Positions 9,924 through 18,841 of a stretch of 64,000 nucleotides of DNA are shown here, one piece after another (positions within the stretch are counted from its first letter, which is position 1; the number at the start of each line of letters is the position of its first letter). The stretch lies in assembly GCA_018712245.1 (NCBI GenBank), contig DVHE01000048.1, forward strand, positions 57,453-121,452, given 5' to 3'. The stretch is from Candidatus Avoscillospira avicola. Lineage in GTDB: Bacteria; Bacillota; Clostridia; Oscillospirales; Oscillospiraceae. Made by a program: the position numbers and the translations under genes. The notes under the pieces are model-generated. The model saw only the letters and a program-made list of their open reading frames with translations, was not told the origin of the DNA and did not search any database.

Positions 9924-10220
9924 TTGATAAGACACGGGTATTGGCTCTCTCTGGCGGTTTTGATGCTGCTGCCGGTGGGGTTTGTGCTGTCGCTGCTTAC
10001 GCTGCATCAGCCGAGTTCCGAGGTGGTGAAGCTGGCGATCCCGCTGCTCCTTTCGGTGGCGGCCGGCGCGAACCTGGCGTCCTATCTCACGGCGGCGTTC
10101 ACCCGGGGCTGGCTGCGCGAAGCCAAGGGCCGCCGGGGCAGCGTCCTCTATATCCTGCTCAACGCGGCGCTTTTGTGCCTGCTGATGGGATTTACATTGT
10201 TTACGGCTTTGGTGGTATAA
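9924..10220 (+). CDS. Small membrane protein, unknown function
   Basis: 98 aa from TTG 9924, which is well placed after AAGAAAGGA (9907-9913); an ATG at 9900 in the same frame has no ribosome binding site. Three hydrophobic segments (about residues 8-28, 40-62, 78-97) separated by short loops with RGWLREAKGRRG, a positive inside-type loop. It lies 65 bp after the ABC exporter and may be co-transcribed with it. No family recognised. Confidence 0.6.
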   Translation: MIRHGYWLSLAVLMLLPVGFVLSLLTLHQPSSEVVKLAIPLLLSVAAGANLASYLTAAFTRGWLREAKGRRGSVLYILLNAALLCLLMGFTLFTALVV

Positions 10221-10246
10221 GCGGCGGGCGGCAGGTGCGCCGCCGG

Positions 10247-10275
10247 TTGCCAACGGGACGATTCTCTGCTATAAT
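10247..10275 (+). promoter_or_regulatory. Sigma-A promoter of HIT protein gene
   Basis: TTGCCA at 10247-10252, 17-bp spacer, TATAAT at 10270-10275, 25 bp before the ATG. Confidence 0.85.
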
Positions 10276-10299
10276 AGTGGAAACAAAGGAGGAATCGCC

Positions 10300-10638
10300 A
10301 TGGAAGACTGCCTGTTCTGCAAGATCATTGCCGGAGAGATCCCCAGCAGCAAAGTGTATGAGGACGATCTCTGCTATGCCTTTTACGATATCTCGCCCCT
10401 GGCGCCCACCCACTTCCTGGTGGTGCCCAAGGTGCATCTGGCCTCGGCGGCGGACGTGACAGACGAGACCGCGCCGGTGGTGGGGCACATCTATGCCGTC
10501 ATCGCCCGGCTGGCCCGGGAGCTGGGTTTTGCCGAGGGCTACCGGGTCGTCACCAATGTGGGCGCCCTGGCCGGTCAGACCGTCCGCCACCTCCACTTCC
10601 ATGTCCTCTCGGGCAAGGAGCTGGGGAGCTTCAACTGA
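10300..10638 (+). CDS. HIT family nucleotide-binding protein (Hint/PKCI-like)
   Basis: 112 aa, typical Hint length. N-terminal CLFCKIIAGEIPSSKVYEDD and the C-terminal histidine triad RHLHFHVLSG carry the catalytic His for nucleoside phosphoramidate hydrolysis. Cytosolic housekeeping enzyme. ATG has AAAGGAGGAATCGCC upstream. It is monocistronic: own promoter at 10247 and a terminator-like hairpin at 10645. Confidence 0.95.
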   Translation: MEDCLFCKIIAGEIPSSKVYEDDLCYAFYDISPLAPTHFLVVPKVHLASAADVTDETAPVVGHIYAVIARLARELGFAEGYRVVTNVGALAGQTVRHLHFHVLSGKELGSFN

Positions 10639-10644
10639 CCCTTC

Positions 10645-10676
10645 GGCCCCGTATCTCTCCAGGGATACGGGGCCTT
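10645..10676 (+). terminator. Hairpin after HIT gene
   Basis: GGCCCCGTATC, loop TCTCCAG, GGATACGGGGCC, followed by only TTGG, so termination may be weak. Confidence 0.6.
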
Positions 10677-10808
10677 GGTCTGCGCCGGGCCGGGATACTG
10701 CGCGTCGCAATCGCCGCGCTTCGCCCGCCCGATGACGCTTGTTCGTTTGCTTGCATCAGCGGGCGCGCGGCGCGATGCTTGGCTGAAACGCGGGAAGGAG
10801 GGGGCACA

Positions 10809-12995
10809 GTGCGAAAGCTCTGCCTGTTTGCCGGGGGCTTTGCCCTGGCGGCAGCGGCGTACGTCTATGGAAGGCACGACGCTCTGCTGCTGGCGCTGGC
10901 CGGGGCGGCGCTGCTCCTTTCCCTGGCGGCGCGCCACTGGCGTCTGCGGCGGGCGTCCATCGCGCTGCTGGGCGCTGCCGTGGGCGTCGCCTGGTGCTTT
11001 TTCTATCAGCAGACCGTCCTGGGCCCGGCCAACCGGGCCGTGGGACAGACGGCAGTCTGCGAGGCCCGCGTCAGCGGCCAGCCGGAACCCACCCAGTACG
11101 GCTGGAAGGCGGAAGTGCAGCTGACACTGGAGGGGCGGCGCTTCGGGGCCGTCCTCTACGGCGACGACGCCCTCTCGGAGGCCGCCCCGGGGGACACGGT
11201 CACGGGCCGCTGCACCGTGGAGCGGACCGGTGTGGATTTCCAGGGCGGGGAGCGGCTTTCCCACCGGGCCTCGGGGACGTTTTTGATCCTCAGCGCCCAG
11301 GAAACACTGACGGTGACGCCGGGGCAGCCCACCTGGTACGCGCGGCTGCGGCTCTGGCTCCAGGGGCGGATCGAGGCCCTCTTCTCCGGCGAAGCGGCGT
11401 CCTTCCTCCGCGCGCTGGTGACGGGGGATCAGAGCGGCTTTTCCTACCAGACCCAGAACGATCTGGCGGTGGCGGGCCTGAGCCACGCCGTAGCCGTGTC
11501 GGGGATGCACGTCTCTATCCTCATCGCGTGCCTGTCCTTCCTGTTCCGGGGCAATCCCCGGCTGACGGCCTGGGTGGGCGTGCCGCTGGCGGCGGCCTTT
11601 GCCGTGATGACGGGGGCTTCGCCCTCGGCCTGCCGGGCCGCGGTGATGCAGGTTTTTCTGCTGCTGGCCCCGCTGTGCCGTCGGGAGTACGATATGCCCA
11701 CGGCCCTGGCCGCCGCCGGCCTGGGCCTGACGGTGCAGAACCCCTGGGCCATCGCCAGCGTCAGCTTTCAGCTCTCCTTCGCGGCGGTGGCAGGACTTTA
11801 CTGCCTCTCCGGCCCCATCCGGCAGTGGCTTGTGAAGCGGCGCCTGCCGGACAGCCTGGCCGCCGCGCTTTCCACCACGCTGGCCGCCACGGCCTTCACG
11901 CTGCCGCTGAGCCTCCTTTATTTCCGCACCGTCTCCCTGGTGGCGCCGCTGACCAACCTCCTGTGCCTCTGGGCCGTCACCGGCTGCTTCGTCCTGGGCA
12001 TCGCGGCCTGCCTGGCCGGGCCGCTGGGACCGGTGCTGGCGGCTCCGGCGGGGTGGCTGGCTGAGGGCATCCTCTGGCTCTGCCGCACCCTTTCGCGCTT
12101 TCCCTACGCGGCGGCCTATGTTCAGAACCCGGCCTTGCTGGTCTGGGCCGTGGCGGCTGTCGCGGCGGCGGTGGGGCTGGCGGCGCTGGGAGGACGCCGG
12201 ATCCGGCTTTGGGCGTCGCTGCTGGCGGTGGGCTTTCTGGCGGCGGCGCTGTGGGGAAGAGCTTCCCTGACTGCCGGGGAGATGACCTTCGCGGCGCTGG
12301 ACGTGGGCCAGGGCCAGTGCCTGCTGCTGGAAAGCGGCGGCTTTACCGCCGTTGTGGACTGCGGCGGGTCCTACCCCGAGGAGGCAGGGGAGGCCATGGC
12401 CCGCACCCTGCTCAGCGCCGGCCTCACCACGGTGGACGCCCTGGTGCTGACCCACTACGACCTGGACCATGCCGGCGGCGCGGTGCAGCTCCTGCACCGC
12501 CTGACGGTGGACAGGCTTTATCTTCCCGCCGCGCCGGAGGACGATCCCACGGCCCGGGCGGTGGCGGAGGCGGCTCAGGCCCGGGCCGTACAGGTTTTGC
12601 GCGTCACGGAAGAGACCCGGGTCGCCTTCGACGGCGGCAGCCTCCGGCTGCTGCCCCCGCCGGGAGAAGAGGACAACGACGGCCTTTCCATCTTGGCAAG
12701 CGTGGGAGAATATGATATGCTAATTACCGGCGACTTGCCCAGGGATTCGGAGCTGGCGCTCCTGTCCCGTTATGCCCTGCCTCAGGCGGAGCTTCTGGTG
12801 GCGGGGCACCACGGCGCGGCGACATCCACGTCCCAGGCCCTGCTCAATCGGGTGCGGCCCGAAAGCGTGGTGATCTCCGTGGGGGCGGACAATCCCTACG
12901 GCCACCCGTCGCCTGAGACGCTGGAGCGGCTGACGGCGGCGGGCGCCGCGGTGTACCGTACCGATCAACTGGGAACGATTTTCTTTCGGAGGTGA
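10809..12995 (+). CDS. comEC: ComEC/Rec2 DNA-uptake channel protein
   Basis: 728 aa. Hydrophobic N-terminus, an OB-like DUF4131 region (about 80-190), the polytopic competence domain with SHAVAVSGMHVSIL (about 220-250) and a C-terminal metallo-beta-lactamase domain from ALDVGQGQ (about 495) with THYDLDHAGG (about 547) and AGHHGAATSTS. In transformable bacteria it forms the inner channel for single-stranded DNA and the MBL domain is proposed to degrade the other strand. GTG 10809 follows AAGGAGGGGG. It is complete, although no other competence genes are in the window. 4 bp upstream of holA, as in many Firmicutes. Confidence 0.95.
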   Translation: MRKLCLFAGGFALAAAAYVYGRHDALLLALAGAALLLSLAARHWRLRRASIALLGAAVGVAWCFFYQQTVLGPANRAVGQTAVCEARVSGQPEPTQYGWKAEVQLTLEGRRFGAVLYGDDALSEAAPGDTVTGRCTVERTGVDFQGGERLSHRASGTFLILSAQETLTVTPGQPTWYARLRLWLQGRIEALFSGEAASFLRALVTGDQSGFSYQTQNDLAVAGLSHAVAVSGMHVSILIACLSFLFRGNPRLTAWVGVPLAAAFAVMTGASPSACRAAVMQVFLLLAPLCRREYDMPTALAAAGLGLTVQNPWAIASVSFQLSFAAVAGLYCLSGPIRQWLVKRRLPDSLAAALSTTLAATAFTLPLSLLYFRTVSLVAPLTNLLCLWAVTGCFVLGIAACLAGPLGPVLAAPAGWLAEGILWLCRTLSRFPYAAAYVQNPALLVWAVAAVAAAVGLAALGGRRIRLWASLLAVGFLAAALWGRASLTAGEMTFAALDVGQGQCLLLESGGFTAVVDCGGSYPEEAGEAMARTLLSAGLTTVDALVLTHYDLDHAGGAVQLLHRLTVDRLYLPAAPEDDPTARAVAEAAQARAVQVLRVTEETRVAFDGGSLRLLPPPGEEDNDGLSILASVGEYDMLITGDLPRDSELALLSRYALPQAELLVAGHHGAATSTSQALLNRVRPESVVISVGADNPYGHPSPETLERLTAAGAAVYRTDQLGTIFFRR

Positions 12996-12999
12996 AGCC

Positions 13000-14058
13000 A
13001 TGGCCAAGACAACGGATACCGGCGGGCTGCCGCTGCTGAAAAGTCACCTCAAGTCCGGGGACTTTGCCCGGCTGTACCTCTTTTACGGGGAGGAGCGGTA
13101 TCTGCTGGAGCATTATCTGGGGATGCTGCGAAAAAAGCTCCTGGACGGCCCGGCGGCGGATTTCAACTTCCACCGCTTCCCCCAGGGCGCGGTGGATCTC
13201 CAGGCCCTGGCCGACGCGGTGGAGGCGGTGCCCATGATGGCCGACGCCACGCTGGTGGAGGTGGACGACCTGGACTTCTCCAAGCTCTCCGAGGGCGGGC
13301 GGGAGACCCTGACGGCCCTTCTCTCCGATATCCCCGACTACTGCACTGTGGTCTTTACCTTCGACACGGTGCCCTACAAGGTGGACGGCCGGTATAAGAA
13401 GTTCAAGGCCGCGCTGGAGCGGGGCGTGGCGGTGGAGTTTGCCCGCCAGAGCCAGCGGGACCTGACGGCCTGGATCCGCAAGCACGCCCTGGCTGCCGGC
13501 AAGGACATCTCCGACCAGGCGGCAGAGTACCTGACGTTCCGCACCGGCGGGGCCATGACCACGCTGGAGTCGGAACTCAACAAGCTGACGGCCTACGTCC
13601 AGAGCCGGGAGATCACCCGGGCCGACATCGACGCGGTGGTGATCCCGGTGCTGGACGCCCAGGTGTTTGAAATCACCGACGCCCTCTCCGCCGGGGACTA
13701 CGCCGCGGCGCTGGAGAAGCTCCGGCAGCTGCTGGCCATGCAGACCGAACCGATTTTGATTTTGGCCGCCATCGGAAGCCAGATGCGGCGGCTTCTCTAT
13801 GCCCGGGCCTGCCTGGCTGCCGGGAAGGGGGAGGAGGCCCTGGGTGAACTGCTCAAGGCCGCCACGGGCCGGGCGCCCCACCCCTACGTGCTGCGCAAGA
13901 CCGTGTCAGCGGCCCGGCGGCTTTCGGACGCCTTCTGCCGCGGCGCGGTGCGCCGGTGCATGGAGACGGACTGGCAGCTCAAGAGCAGCGCCGCCGATCC
14001 GGGCCGGGCGCTGGAGCTGCTGGTGCTGTCCCTCCGGGAGGAGGCGGGCCGTGGTTAA
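13000..14058 (+). CDS. holA: DNA polymerase III subunit delta
   Basis: 352 aa, normal length. Starts at ATG 13000 with GGAGGTGAAGCC. Contains the N-terminal delta fold (LYLFYGEERYLLEHYL, about 22-37) and the helical C-terminal domain found in HolA/YqeN. It opens the beta clamp within the clamp loader. The comEC-holA order is conserved in Firmicutes, although rpsT, usually next, is absent here; instead rnmV overlaps by 8 nt. Confidence 0.95.
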   Translation: MAKTTDTGGLPLLKSHLKSGDFARLYLFYGEERYLLEHYLGMLRKKLLDGPAADFNFHRFPQGAVDLQALADAVEAVPMMADATLVEVDDLDFSKLSEGGRETLTALLSDIPDYCTVVFTFDTVPYKVDGRYKKFKAALERGVAVEFARQSQRDLTAWIRKHALAAGKDISDQAAEYLTFRTGGAMTTLESELNKLTAYVQSREITRADIDAVVIPVLDAQVFEITDALSAGDYAAALEKLRQLLAMQTEPILILAAIGSQMRRLLYARACLAAGKGEEALGELLKAATGRAPHPYVLRKTVSAARRLSDAFCRGAVRRCMETDWQLKSSAADPGRALELLVLSLREEAGRG

Positions 14059-14638
14059 GATTCGCGAGGCCATCGTGGTGGAGGGGAAGTACGACCAGAA
14101 CACCCTCCGGCAGATCGTGGACACGGCGGTGATCCCCACCCGCGGCTTCGGCGTCCTGAAGGACCGGGCGCTGCTGGACTTTTTGAGGGCCGTGGCCGAG
14201 GCCCGGGGCCTCATCATCCTCACCGACTCCGACGGCGCGGGGTTCGTCATTCGCAACTACCTTAAAGGGGCGCTGCCCCGGGACCGGGTGCGCCACGCCT
14301 ATATCCCCGACGTCCCCGGCAAGGAGCGGCGGAAGAAGGCCCCCGGCAAGGAGGGCAAGCTGGGCGTGGAGGGCATGGAGCCGGCAGTGCTGCTGGAGGC
14401 CCTCCGCCGCGCCGGGGCCACCTTTGTGGAGGAAGCGGCGGCCCGCCCCGGCGGCCAGCCCATCACCAAGGCCGACCTCTACGACCTGGGCCTCTCCGGC
14501 GGCCCCGGCAGTCGAGAAAAGCGCCTGGCCCTCTTAAAGCGGCTGGGCCTTCCGGCCCACATGAGCGCCAACGCGCTCCTGGAGGCGCTGAACCTCCTCT
14601 ACACCCGGGAGGCGTTTTTGCAGGAATTTCAGCCGTAA
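14051..14638 (+). CDS. rnmV: Ribonuclease M5
   Basis: 195 aa from GTG 14051, overlapping the holA end by 8 nt, with GGAGGAGG just upstream. Toprim domain: IVVEGKYD with the conserved Glu, and ILTDSDGAG with the DxD pair. The C-terminal region matches the M5 family length. Matures 5S rRNA precursors by double-strand cleavage. In Bacillus it is paired with ksgA; here it is coupled to holA and ksgA is not visible. Confidence 0.93.
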   Translation: MVKIREAIVVEGKYDQNTLRQIVDTAVIPTRGFGVLKDRALLDFLRAVAEARGLIILTDSDGAGFVIRNYLKGALPRDRVRHAYIPDVPGKERRKKAPGKEGKLGVEGMEPAVLLEALRRAGATFVEEAAARPGGQPITKADLYDLGLSGGPGSREKRLALLKRLGLPAHMSANALLEALNLLYTREAFLQEFQP

Positions 14639-14687
14639 GGGCCGGGATTGAATATTGAAGCGTGAATAGTTGCGCCCTGTGGACGCC

Positions 14688-14866
14688 GCAAGGGCGCGCA
14701 TGGCGCGTCCGTTGAGCGGCGATTTCCGCGCGCTTGCGGCAATGTGACCCGCCAGCGGCGGGTTCGGGCCGATGAAGGCATCGGCCCCTACGCCAAACTG
14801 CTACCTTTATTGCAAGGGCGCGCATGGCGCGTCCGTTGAGCGGCGATTTCCACGCGGCTGCGGCGA
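14688..14866 (+). repeat. Duplicated block with GCGCGCAT hairpins
   Basis: A 54-bp unit is repeated at 14688-14741 and 14813-14866 (direct). Each carries the palindrome GCGCGCATGGCGCG; a GCCGATG-type hairpin in the other orientation lies between them. Confidence 0.75.
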
Positions 14867-14887
14867 ACGCACAGGCCACCGTCCCCC

Positions 14888-14915
14888 CCGTAGGGGCCGA
14901 TGCCCACATCGGCCC
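14888..14915 (+). repeat. GTAGGGGC hairpin, GCCGATG core
   Basis: CGTAGGGGC followed by CGATGCCCACATCG and GCCCG. Confidence 0.75.
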
Positions 14916-14964
14916 GCCGGCCCGCGCCGTGAGAGCGCCCACGGCAAACGCGCCGTGCGGGGCT

Positions 14965-14999
14965 GTGAATAGTGAATAGTGAATAGCGAATAGTGAATT
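14965..14999 (+). repeat. GTGAATA heptamer tandem array
   Basis: Five consecutive heptamers, GTGAATA three times, then GCGAATA and GTGAATT, 28 bp before the ABC-F start. A single GTGAATA also occurs at 14662. Confidence 0.8.
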
Positions 15000-15026
15000 G
15001 GCGCCCTGGGGGCGCCGGGAGACACA

Positions 15027-16925
15027 ATGATCGACTTAATTGTAAAAGACCTGGTCAAATCCTTTGACGCAGATGACAATATTTTGGACGGCCTGAGCTT
15101 TGAAGTCCAGGCCGGAGAGCGGGTGGGCATCATGGGCCGCAATGGCGCCGGTAAGACCACCCTCTTCCGCATCCTCACCGGGGAAATCGGCTGCGATTCC
15201 GGTGAGGTGACGTTTGCCCCCGGGAAAAAGGTGGGGCTGATTTCGCAAATTCCCAACTACCCGGCGGACTACACCGTGGAGCAGGTGCTGCGGACGGCCT
15301 TCCGGGAGCTGGAGAAGTGGAAGGCGCAGCTGAGCCAGCTGGAGGCCCAGATGGGCGAGCAGCCGGACCGGGCGGTGCTGGCGCAGTACGACACCCTGAC
15401 GGACCGCTTCACCACCGGCGGCGGCTACGAGATGGAGGTGGACCTCCAGAAGGTGGTCAACGGCCTCAACATCCCGCCGGAGATGCGCCAGCGGCAGTTT
15501 TCCATGCTCTCCGGCGGCGAGAAGACCCGGGTCAACCTGGCCCGGCTCCTCCTGGAGAAGACCGACATCCTCCTGTTGGACGAGCCTACCAACCACCTGG
15601 ATATGAAGAGCGTGGAGTGGCTGGAGGAGTATATCCTCCGCTTCAAGGGCACGGTGCTGACCATCTCCCACGACCGCTATTTCCTGGACCGGATCGTCCA
15701 GCGGATCGTGGAGCTGCGGGGCGGCAAGGCGGAATTTTATACCGGCAACTACTCGGCCTATGTGGTGGAGAAGCAGGCCCGGTTCGATCTTCAGCTGAAG
15801 CAGTATGAGCAGGAGCAGGCCAAGCTCAAGCAGCTGGGCTACACTGTGGAGCGGATGAAGGGCTGGGGCATCAACAACCGCAGTCTCTACCGCCGCGCCA
15901 TGTCCATCCAGCACCGCATGGAGCGCATCGAGAAGACTGAGCGCCCCGTGCAGGAGAAGCAGCTGAAGCTCCGCTTCGAGGAAAAGGACTTCTTCGGCGA
16001 CGAGGTTTTTACCATCCGCGACCTGGGCAAGTCCTTCGACGGGAAGACGCTCTTCGACCATGTGGACCTGGAGGTCAAGGGCGGGGAGCGCATCGCCCTG
16101 CTGGGCGACAACGGCACCGGCAAGTCCACGTTTCTCAAAATCCTCCTGGGAGAGACCCTGGCCGACCACGGCAGGATCAGGTTCGGCCCCACGGTAAAGA
16201 CGGCGTATCTCCCCCAGATCATCCACTTCGACCACCCGGAGCGGACGCTCTACGACACCATGCTCTACGAGAAGAACTGCACGCCCCAGGTGGCGCGGGA
16301 CCGGCTGGGCGCCTTCCTCTTCCAGGGGGAGGACGTGTTCAAGACCGTCTCCACCCTCTCCGGCGGTGAGCAGAGCCGCCTGCGGCTCTGTATGCTGATG
16401 GATGAAAAAATCAATCTTCTGATCCTGGACGAGCCGACAAACCATCTGGACATTGCCTCCCGGGAATGGATTGAGTCCGCTGTGGAAGACTATGAGGGGA
16501 CGCTCCTGTTCGTCTCCCACGACCGCTACTTTGTGGACCGCTTCGCCACCCGCATCTGGGTGCTGGAGGACGGCACCATCCGCGACTACCGCTGCGGCTA
16601 CGAGAAGTACCGCTCCATCCTGGCCCACGAGGCCGAAAAGGCCAAGGCTGCTCCGGCGCCCAAGGCCGAAAAGACGGAAAAGCCCAAGGCGGAAAAGCCG
16701 AAGCAAAAGGGCGGCGACAAGGCCCTGGAGAAGAAGCTCCGAGCCGTGGAGCGGGAAGTGGAGAAGCAGGAGGCCCTGGTGGCCGGCTTCGATCCGCAGA
16801 TCGCCGCCGCTGCTTCGGACTACCAGGAGCTGACCCGGCTCCTCCAGGAAAAGGAGGCCGCCGAGGCGAAGCTGGAGGAACTGATGGAGCAGTGGGAGCA
16901 GCTCTCCCTGGAGTTGGAGTCATGA
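15027..16925 (+). CDS. ABC-F family ATPase (Uup/EttA-like)
   Basis: 632 aa soluble protein with two ATPase domains: Walker A GRNGAGKTT (about 38) and GDNGTGKST (about 358), signatures LSGGEKTR and LSGGEQSR, Walker B LLLDEPTNHLD twice. Inter-domain linker about 235-320, and a C-terminal Lys/Ala/Pro-rich stretch (APAPKAEKTEKPKAEKP) leading to a coiled coil (about 565-632), as in Uup/YfmR-type proteins. ABC-F proteins bind ribosomes and influence elongation or drug resistance; no membrane domain. ATG 15027 has GGGAGA. Stop overlaps the next start (ATGA). Confidence 0.93.
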   Translation: MIDLIVKDLVKSFDADDNILDGLSFEVQAGERVGIMGRNGAGKTTLFRILTGEIGCDSGEVTFAPGKKVGLISQIPNYPADYTVEQVLRTAFRELEKWKAQLSQLEAQMGEQPDRAVLAQYDTLTDRFTTGGGYEMEVDLQKVVNGLNIPPEMRQRQFSMLSGGEKTRVNLARLLLEKTDILLLDEPTNHLDMKSVEWLEEYILRFKGTVLTISHDRYFLDRIVQRIVELRGGKAEFYTGNYSAYVVEKQARFDLQLKQYEQEQAKLKQLGYTVERMKGWGINNRSLYRRAMSIQHRMERIEKTERPVQEKQLKLRFEEKDFFGDEVFTIRDLGKSFDGKTLFDHVDLEVKGGERIALLGDNGTGKSTFLKILLGETLADHGRIRFGPTVKTAYLPQIIHFDHPERTLYDTMLYEKNCTPQVARDRLGAFLFQGEDVFKTVSTLSGGEQSRLRLCMLMDEKINLLILDEPTNHLDIASREWIESAVEDYEGTLLFVSHDRYFVDRFATRIWVLEDGTIRDYRCGYEKYRSILAHEAEKAKAAPAPKAEKTEKPKAEKPKQKGGDKALEKKLRAVEREVEKQEALVAGFDPQIAAAASDYQELTRLLQEKEAAEAKLEELMEQWEQLSLELES

Positions 16926-17569
16926 ACTATCTCTATCTTACCCTGGCGGTGCTGGCCGGCGGCCTGCTGCTGGGCTTTCTGCTGAAAAAGACGGTGCGCC
17001 GGATTCTCCACGCCGCGCTGCTGCTGGTCCTGGTGCTGGTGGCCATCGGCACCGCCATTGTCTACAGCCCGCCGGAGAATGCGCCCCTGGAGCCGGACTA
17101 CGCCGTGGTCCTGGGCGCAGCCCTGGAGGACGGGCAGGCCACCGAGGAACTCCAAAACCGACTGGAGCTGGGACTCCAGTACCTGGCTGAGACCGACGGC
17201 GTGCTGATTCTCTCCGGCGGCGACCCCGACGGCGACGGAATCACCGAGGCCCAGGTCATGGCCGATTGGATGGAATCCCACGGCGCCGATCTGAGCCGCG
17301 TCTACCAGGAAGACCAGGCCCGGGACACCCGGGAAAATCTGCAATTCTCCCGGGCGCTGGCCCAATCCCTGGGCCTCGAGACCCAAACGGTGCTGATCCT
17401 CACCAGCGACTACCACCAAACCCGGGCCCAGTACCTGGCCCATGCCCAGGGGCAGGAGGCCGTGGGCCTCTCCTGCGAGACGCCGACCGCGGCGCGGCTG
17501 GCGGCCAGCGTGCGGGAGGTCTACGCCTTCGTCAAGGCCTGGGCCGAGACCCGGCTGGGTTCAAGTTGA
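16922..17569 (+). CDS. YdcF-like DUF218 membrane protein
   Basis: 215 aa. Two N-terminal membrane helices (about 3-20 and 28-48), then an extracytoplasmic DUF218 domain (about 58-215): DYAVVLGAAL, LILSGGD, DQARDTRENLQFS and LILTSDYHQTRA. Related proteins (SanA, ElyC, YdcF) act at the envelope; the reaction is not established. Translationally coupled to the ABC-F gene by ATGA overlap. Confidence 0.88.
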   Translation: MNYLYLTLAVLAGGLLLGFLLKKTVRRILHAALLLVLVLVAIGTAIVYSPPENAPLEPDYAVVLGAALEDGQATEELQNRLELGLQYLAETDGVLILSGGDPDGDGITEAQVMADWMESHGADLSRVYQEDQARDTRENLQFSRALAQSLGLETQTVLILTSDYHQTRAQYLAHAQGQEAVGLSCETPTAARLAASVREVYAFVKAWAETRLGSS

Positions 17570-17594
17570 CAATTGGCGAAAAAGGCAATACAAT
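17566..17594 (+). promoter_or_regulatory. Sigma-A promoter of mrp, feeding into leader element
   Basis: TTGACA 17566-17571, 17-bp spacer, TACAAT 17589-17594. The predicted start (about 17601) falls at the first bases of the palindromic element, so the element would form the 5' leader. The -35 overlaps the preceding stop codon. Confidence 0.85.
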
Positions 17595-17596
17595 TA

Positions 17597-17760
17597 AGGC
17601 AACATCGCACCATTGCGCCTGCGGCCTTCGCCCAATCTTTTGCCCCATCCGTGCAGTTTTAAAAGAGGGAAATACATCCAGTATTCCCGCTCTTTTAAAA
17701 CCTTCGGCTGAGACAAAATCTTTGGCCGAATGCGCTTGCCGAATGCCGCAATGCTGCCTA
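17597..17760 (+). repeat. Palindromic leader element, subfamily B, copy 1
   Basis: 164 bp. Central hairpin GTTTTAAAAGAG/CTCTTTTAAAAC, inner GGGAA/TTCCC, apical ACATCCAGTA; outer arms CAATCTTTTGCCCC against GACAAAATCTTTGG. Ends 29 bp before the mrp ATG. Nearly identical to 18842 and 19297, and a divergent relative of 539 and 41787. Confidence 0.88.
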
Positions 17761-17789
17761 AGAAAAAATCAGGAAAAGGAGCTAATCCT

Positions 17790-18614
17790 ATGAGCGAATC
17801 CTGTTCCGGCAACTGCGCCAGCTGCGGCGAGAGCTGCTCTGACCGCAAGCACGAGAGCCTGCTGGCCGAAGCCAATCCCAACTCCCATGTGAAAAAAGTC
17901 ATCGCCGTGGTCAGCGGCAAGGGCGGTGTGGGCAAGAGCACCGTCACCTCGATGCTGGCCGTGGCCCTCTCTAAAATGGGGCTGAAAACTGCCGTGCTCG
18001 ACGCCGACATCACCGGCCCCTCCATCCCCAAGGCCTTCGGCCTCCACACCGAGATCGAAGCCAGCGAGGCCGGCATGGTGCCCGCCGTCACCAAAGAGGG
18101 CATCAAGGTGATGTCCATCAACCTGCTGCTGCCCGAGGAGACCGACCCCGTCCTCTGGCGCGGCCCCATCCTGGCCAGCGCGGTCAAGCAGTTCTGGACC
18201 GACGTCTGCTGGGGCGACGTGGACTATATGTTCGTGGATATGCCCCCCGGCACCGGCGACGTGGCGCTGACGGTCTTCCAGTCCCTGCCCATTGACGGCA
18301 TTATCCTGGTGACATCGCCCCAGGACCTGGTGCAGATGATCGTGGGGAAGGCTGTGAAGATGGCCCGGATGATGAATGTGCCCATCTATGGCTTCGTGGA
18401 GAACTACAGCTTCTTCCGCTGCCCCGACTGCGGCAAGGAACACAAAATCTTCGGCGAGAGCAAGCTGGACGAGGTGGCCCTCAGCTACTCCATCCCGGTG
18501 CTGGCCCGGCTGCCCATCGACCCGGAGACGGCCCGGCTCTTCGACCAGGGCCGGATGGAAGAGGTCCCGCTGGAGGGCATCGCCGCCGCAGCCACCATCC
18601 TCTCCCGGGTATAA
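17790..18614 (+). CDS. mrp: Mrp/NBP35-family P-loop ATPase, Fe-S cluster carrier
   Basis: 274 aa. N-terminal Cys cluster CSGNCASCGESC (residues 5-16) as in the NBP35 branch, deviant Walker A GKGGVGKST (about 43), DADITGPSIP, MPPGTGD, and a C-terminal CPDCG motif (about 210) that could bind a bridging cluster. Members assemble or carry Fe-S clusters to client proteins. ATG has AAAAGGAG. Preceded by its own promoter and a palindromic leader element. The next gene encodes a Cys-containing DUF1858 protein behind another copy of the same element. Confidence 0.93.
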   Translation: MSESCSGNCASCGESCSDRKHESLLAEANPNSHVKKVIAVVSGKGGVGKSTVTSMLAVALSKMGLKTAVLDADITGPSIPKAFGLHTEIEASEAGMVPAVTKEGIKVMSINLLLPEETDPVLWRGPILASAVKQFWTDVCWGDVDYMFVDMPPGTGDVALTVFQSLPIDGIILVTSPQDLVQMIVGKAVKMARMMNVPIYGFVENYSFFRCPDCGKEHKIFGESKLDEVALSYSIPVLARLPIDPETARLFDQGRMEEVPLEGIAAAATILSRV

Positions 18615-18799
18615 CGCATAGGCGCGTTCCCGTAGGGGCATGGTGGAACTGTAGGGGCCGATGCCCACATCGGCCCGCTGGCCAGCGATATCTGAGTTCC
18701 TGCGCCAAATGTGCCAGCCTGCGATTCTGCCGTAGGGGCGGCTATCAGCCGCCCGCAGCCGCTTTCCGCGCGCCTGCAGAATCGCAGACAGATTTCCTG
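18615..18799. repeat. Intergenic GTAGGGGC hairpins after mrp
   Basis: CGTAGGGGC at 18631 without a good palindrome, GTAGGGGC-CGATGCCCACATCG at 18651-18679 and CGTAGGGGC-GGCTATCAGCC at 18731-18757. No gene. Confidence 0.7.
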
Positions 18800-18827
18800 T
18801 TGAAAAACCGCTGAATTTCAGTATAAT
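18800..18827 (+). promoter_or_regulatory. Sigma-A promoter of DUF1858 gene, feeding into leader element
   Basis: TTGAAA 18800-18805, 16-bp spacer, TATAAT 18822-18827. The start near 18834 lies 8 bp before the palindromic element. Confidence 0.85.
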
Positions 18828-18841
18828 AAAACCATCGATCA

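Larger units (their letters stand above)
14639..15026. other. Intergenic repeat region
   Basis: 388 bp without a gene. Two near-identical blocks beginning GCAAGGGCGCGCATGGCGCG and continuing through TTGAGCGGCGATTTCC (14688-14741 and 14813-14866), a CGGGCCGATG/CATCGGCCC hairpin in inverse orientation (14764-14790), a GTAGGGGC hairpin at 14888-14915, and a GTGAATA tandem array at 14965-14999. Confidence 0.75.
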
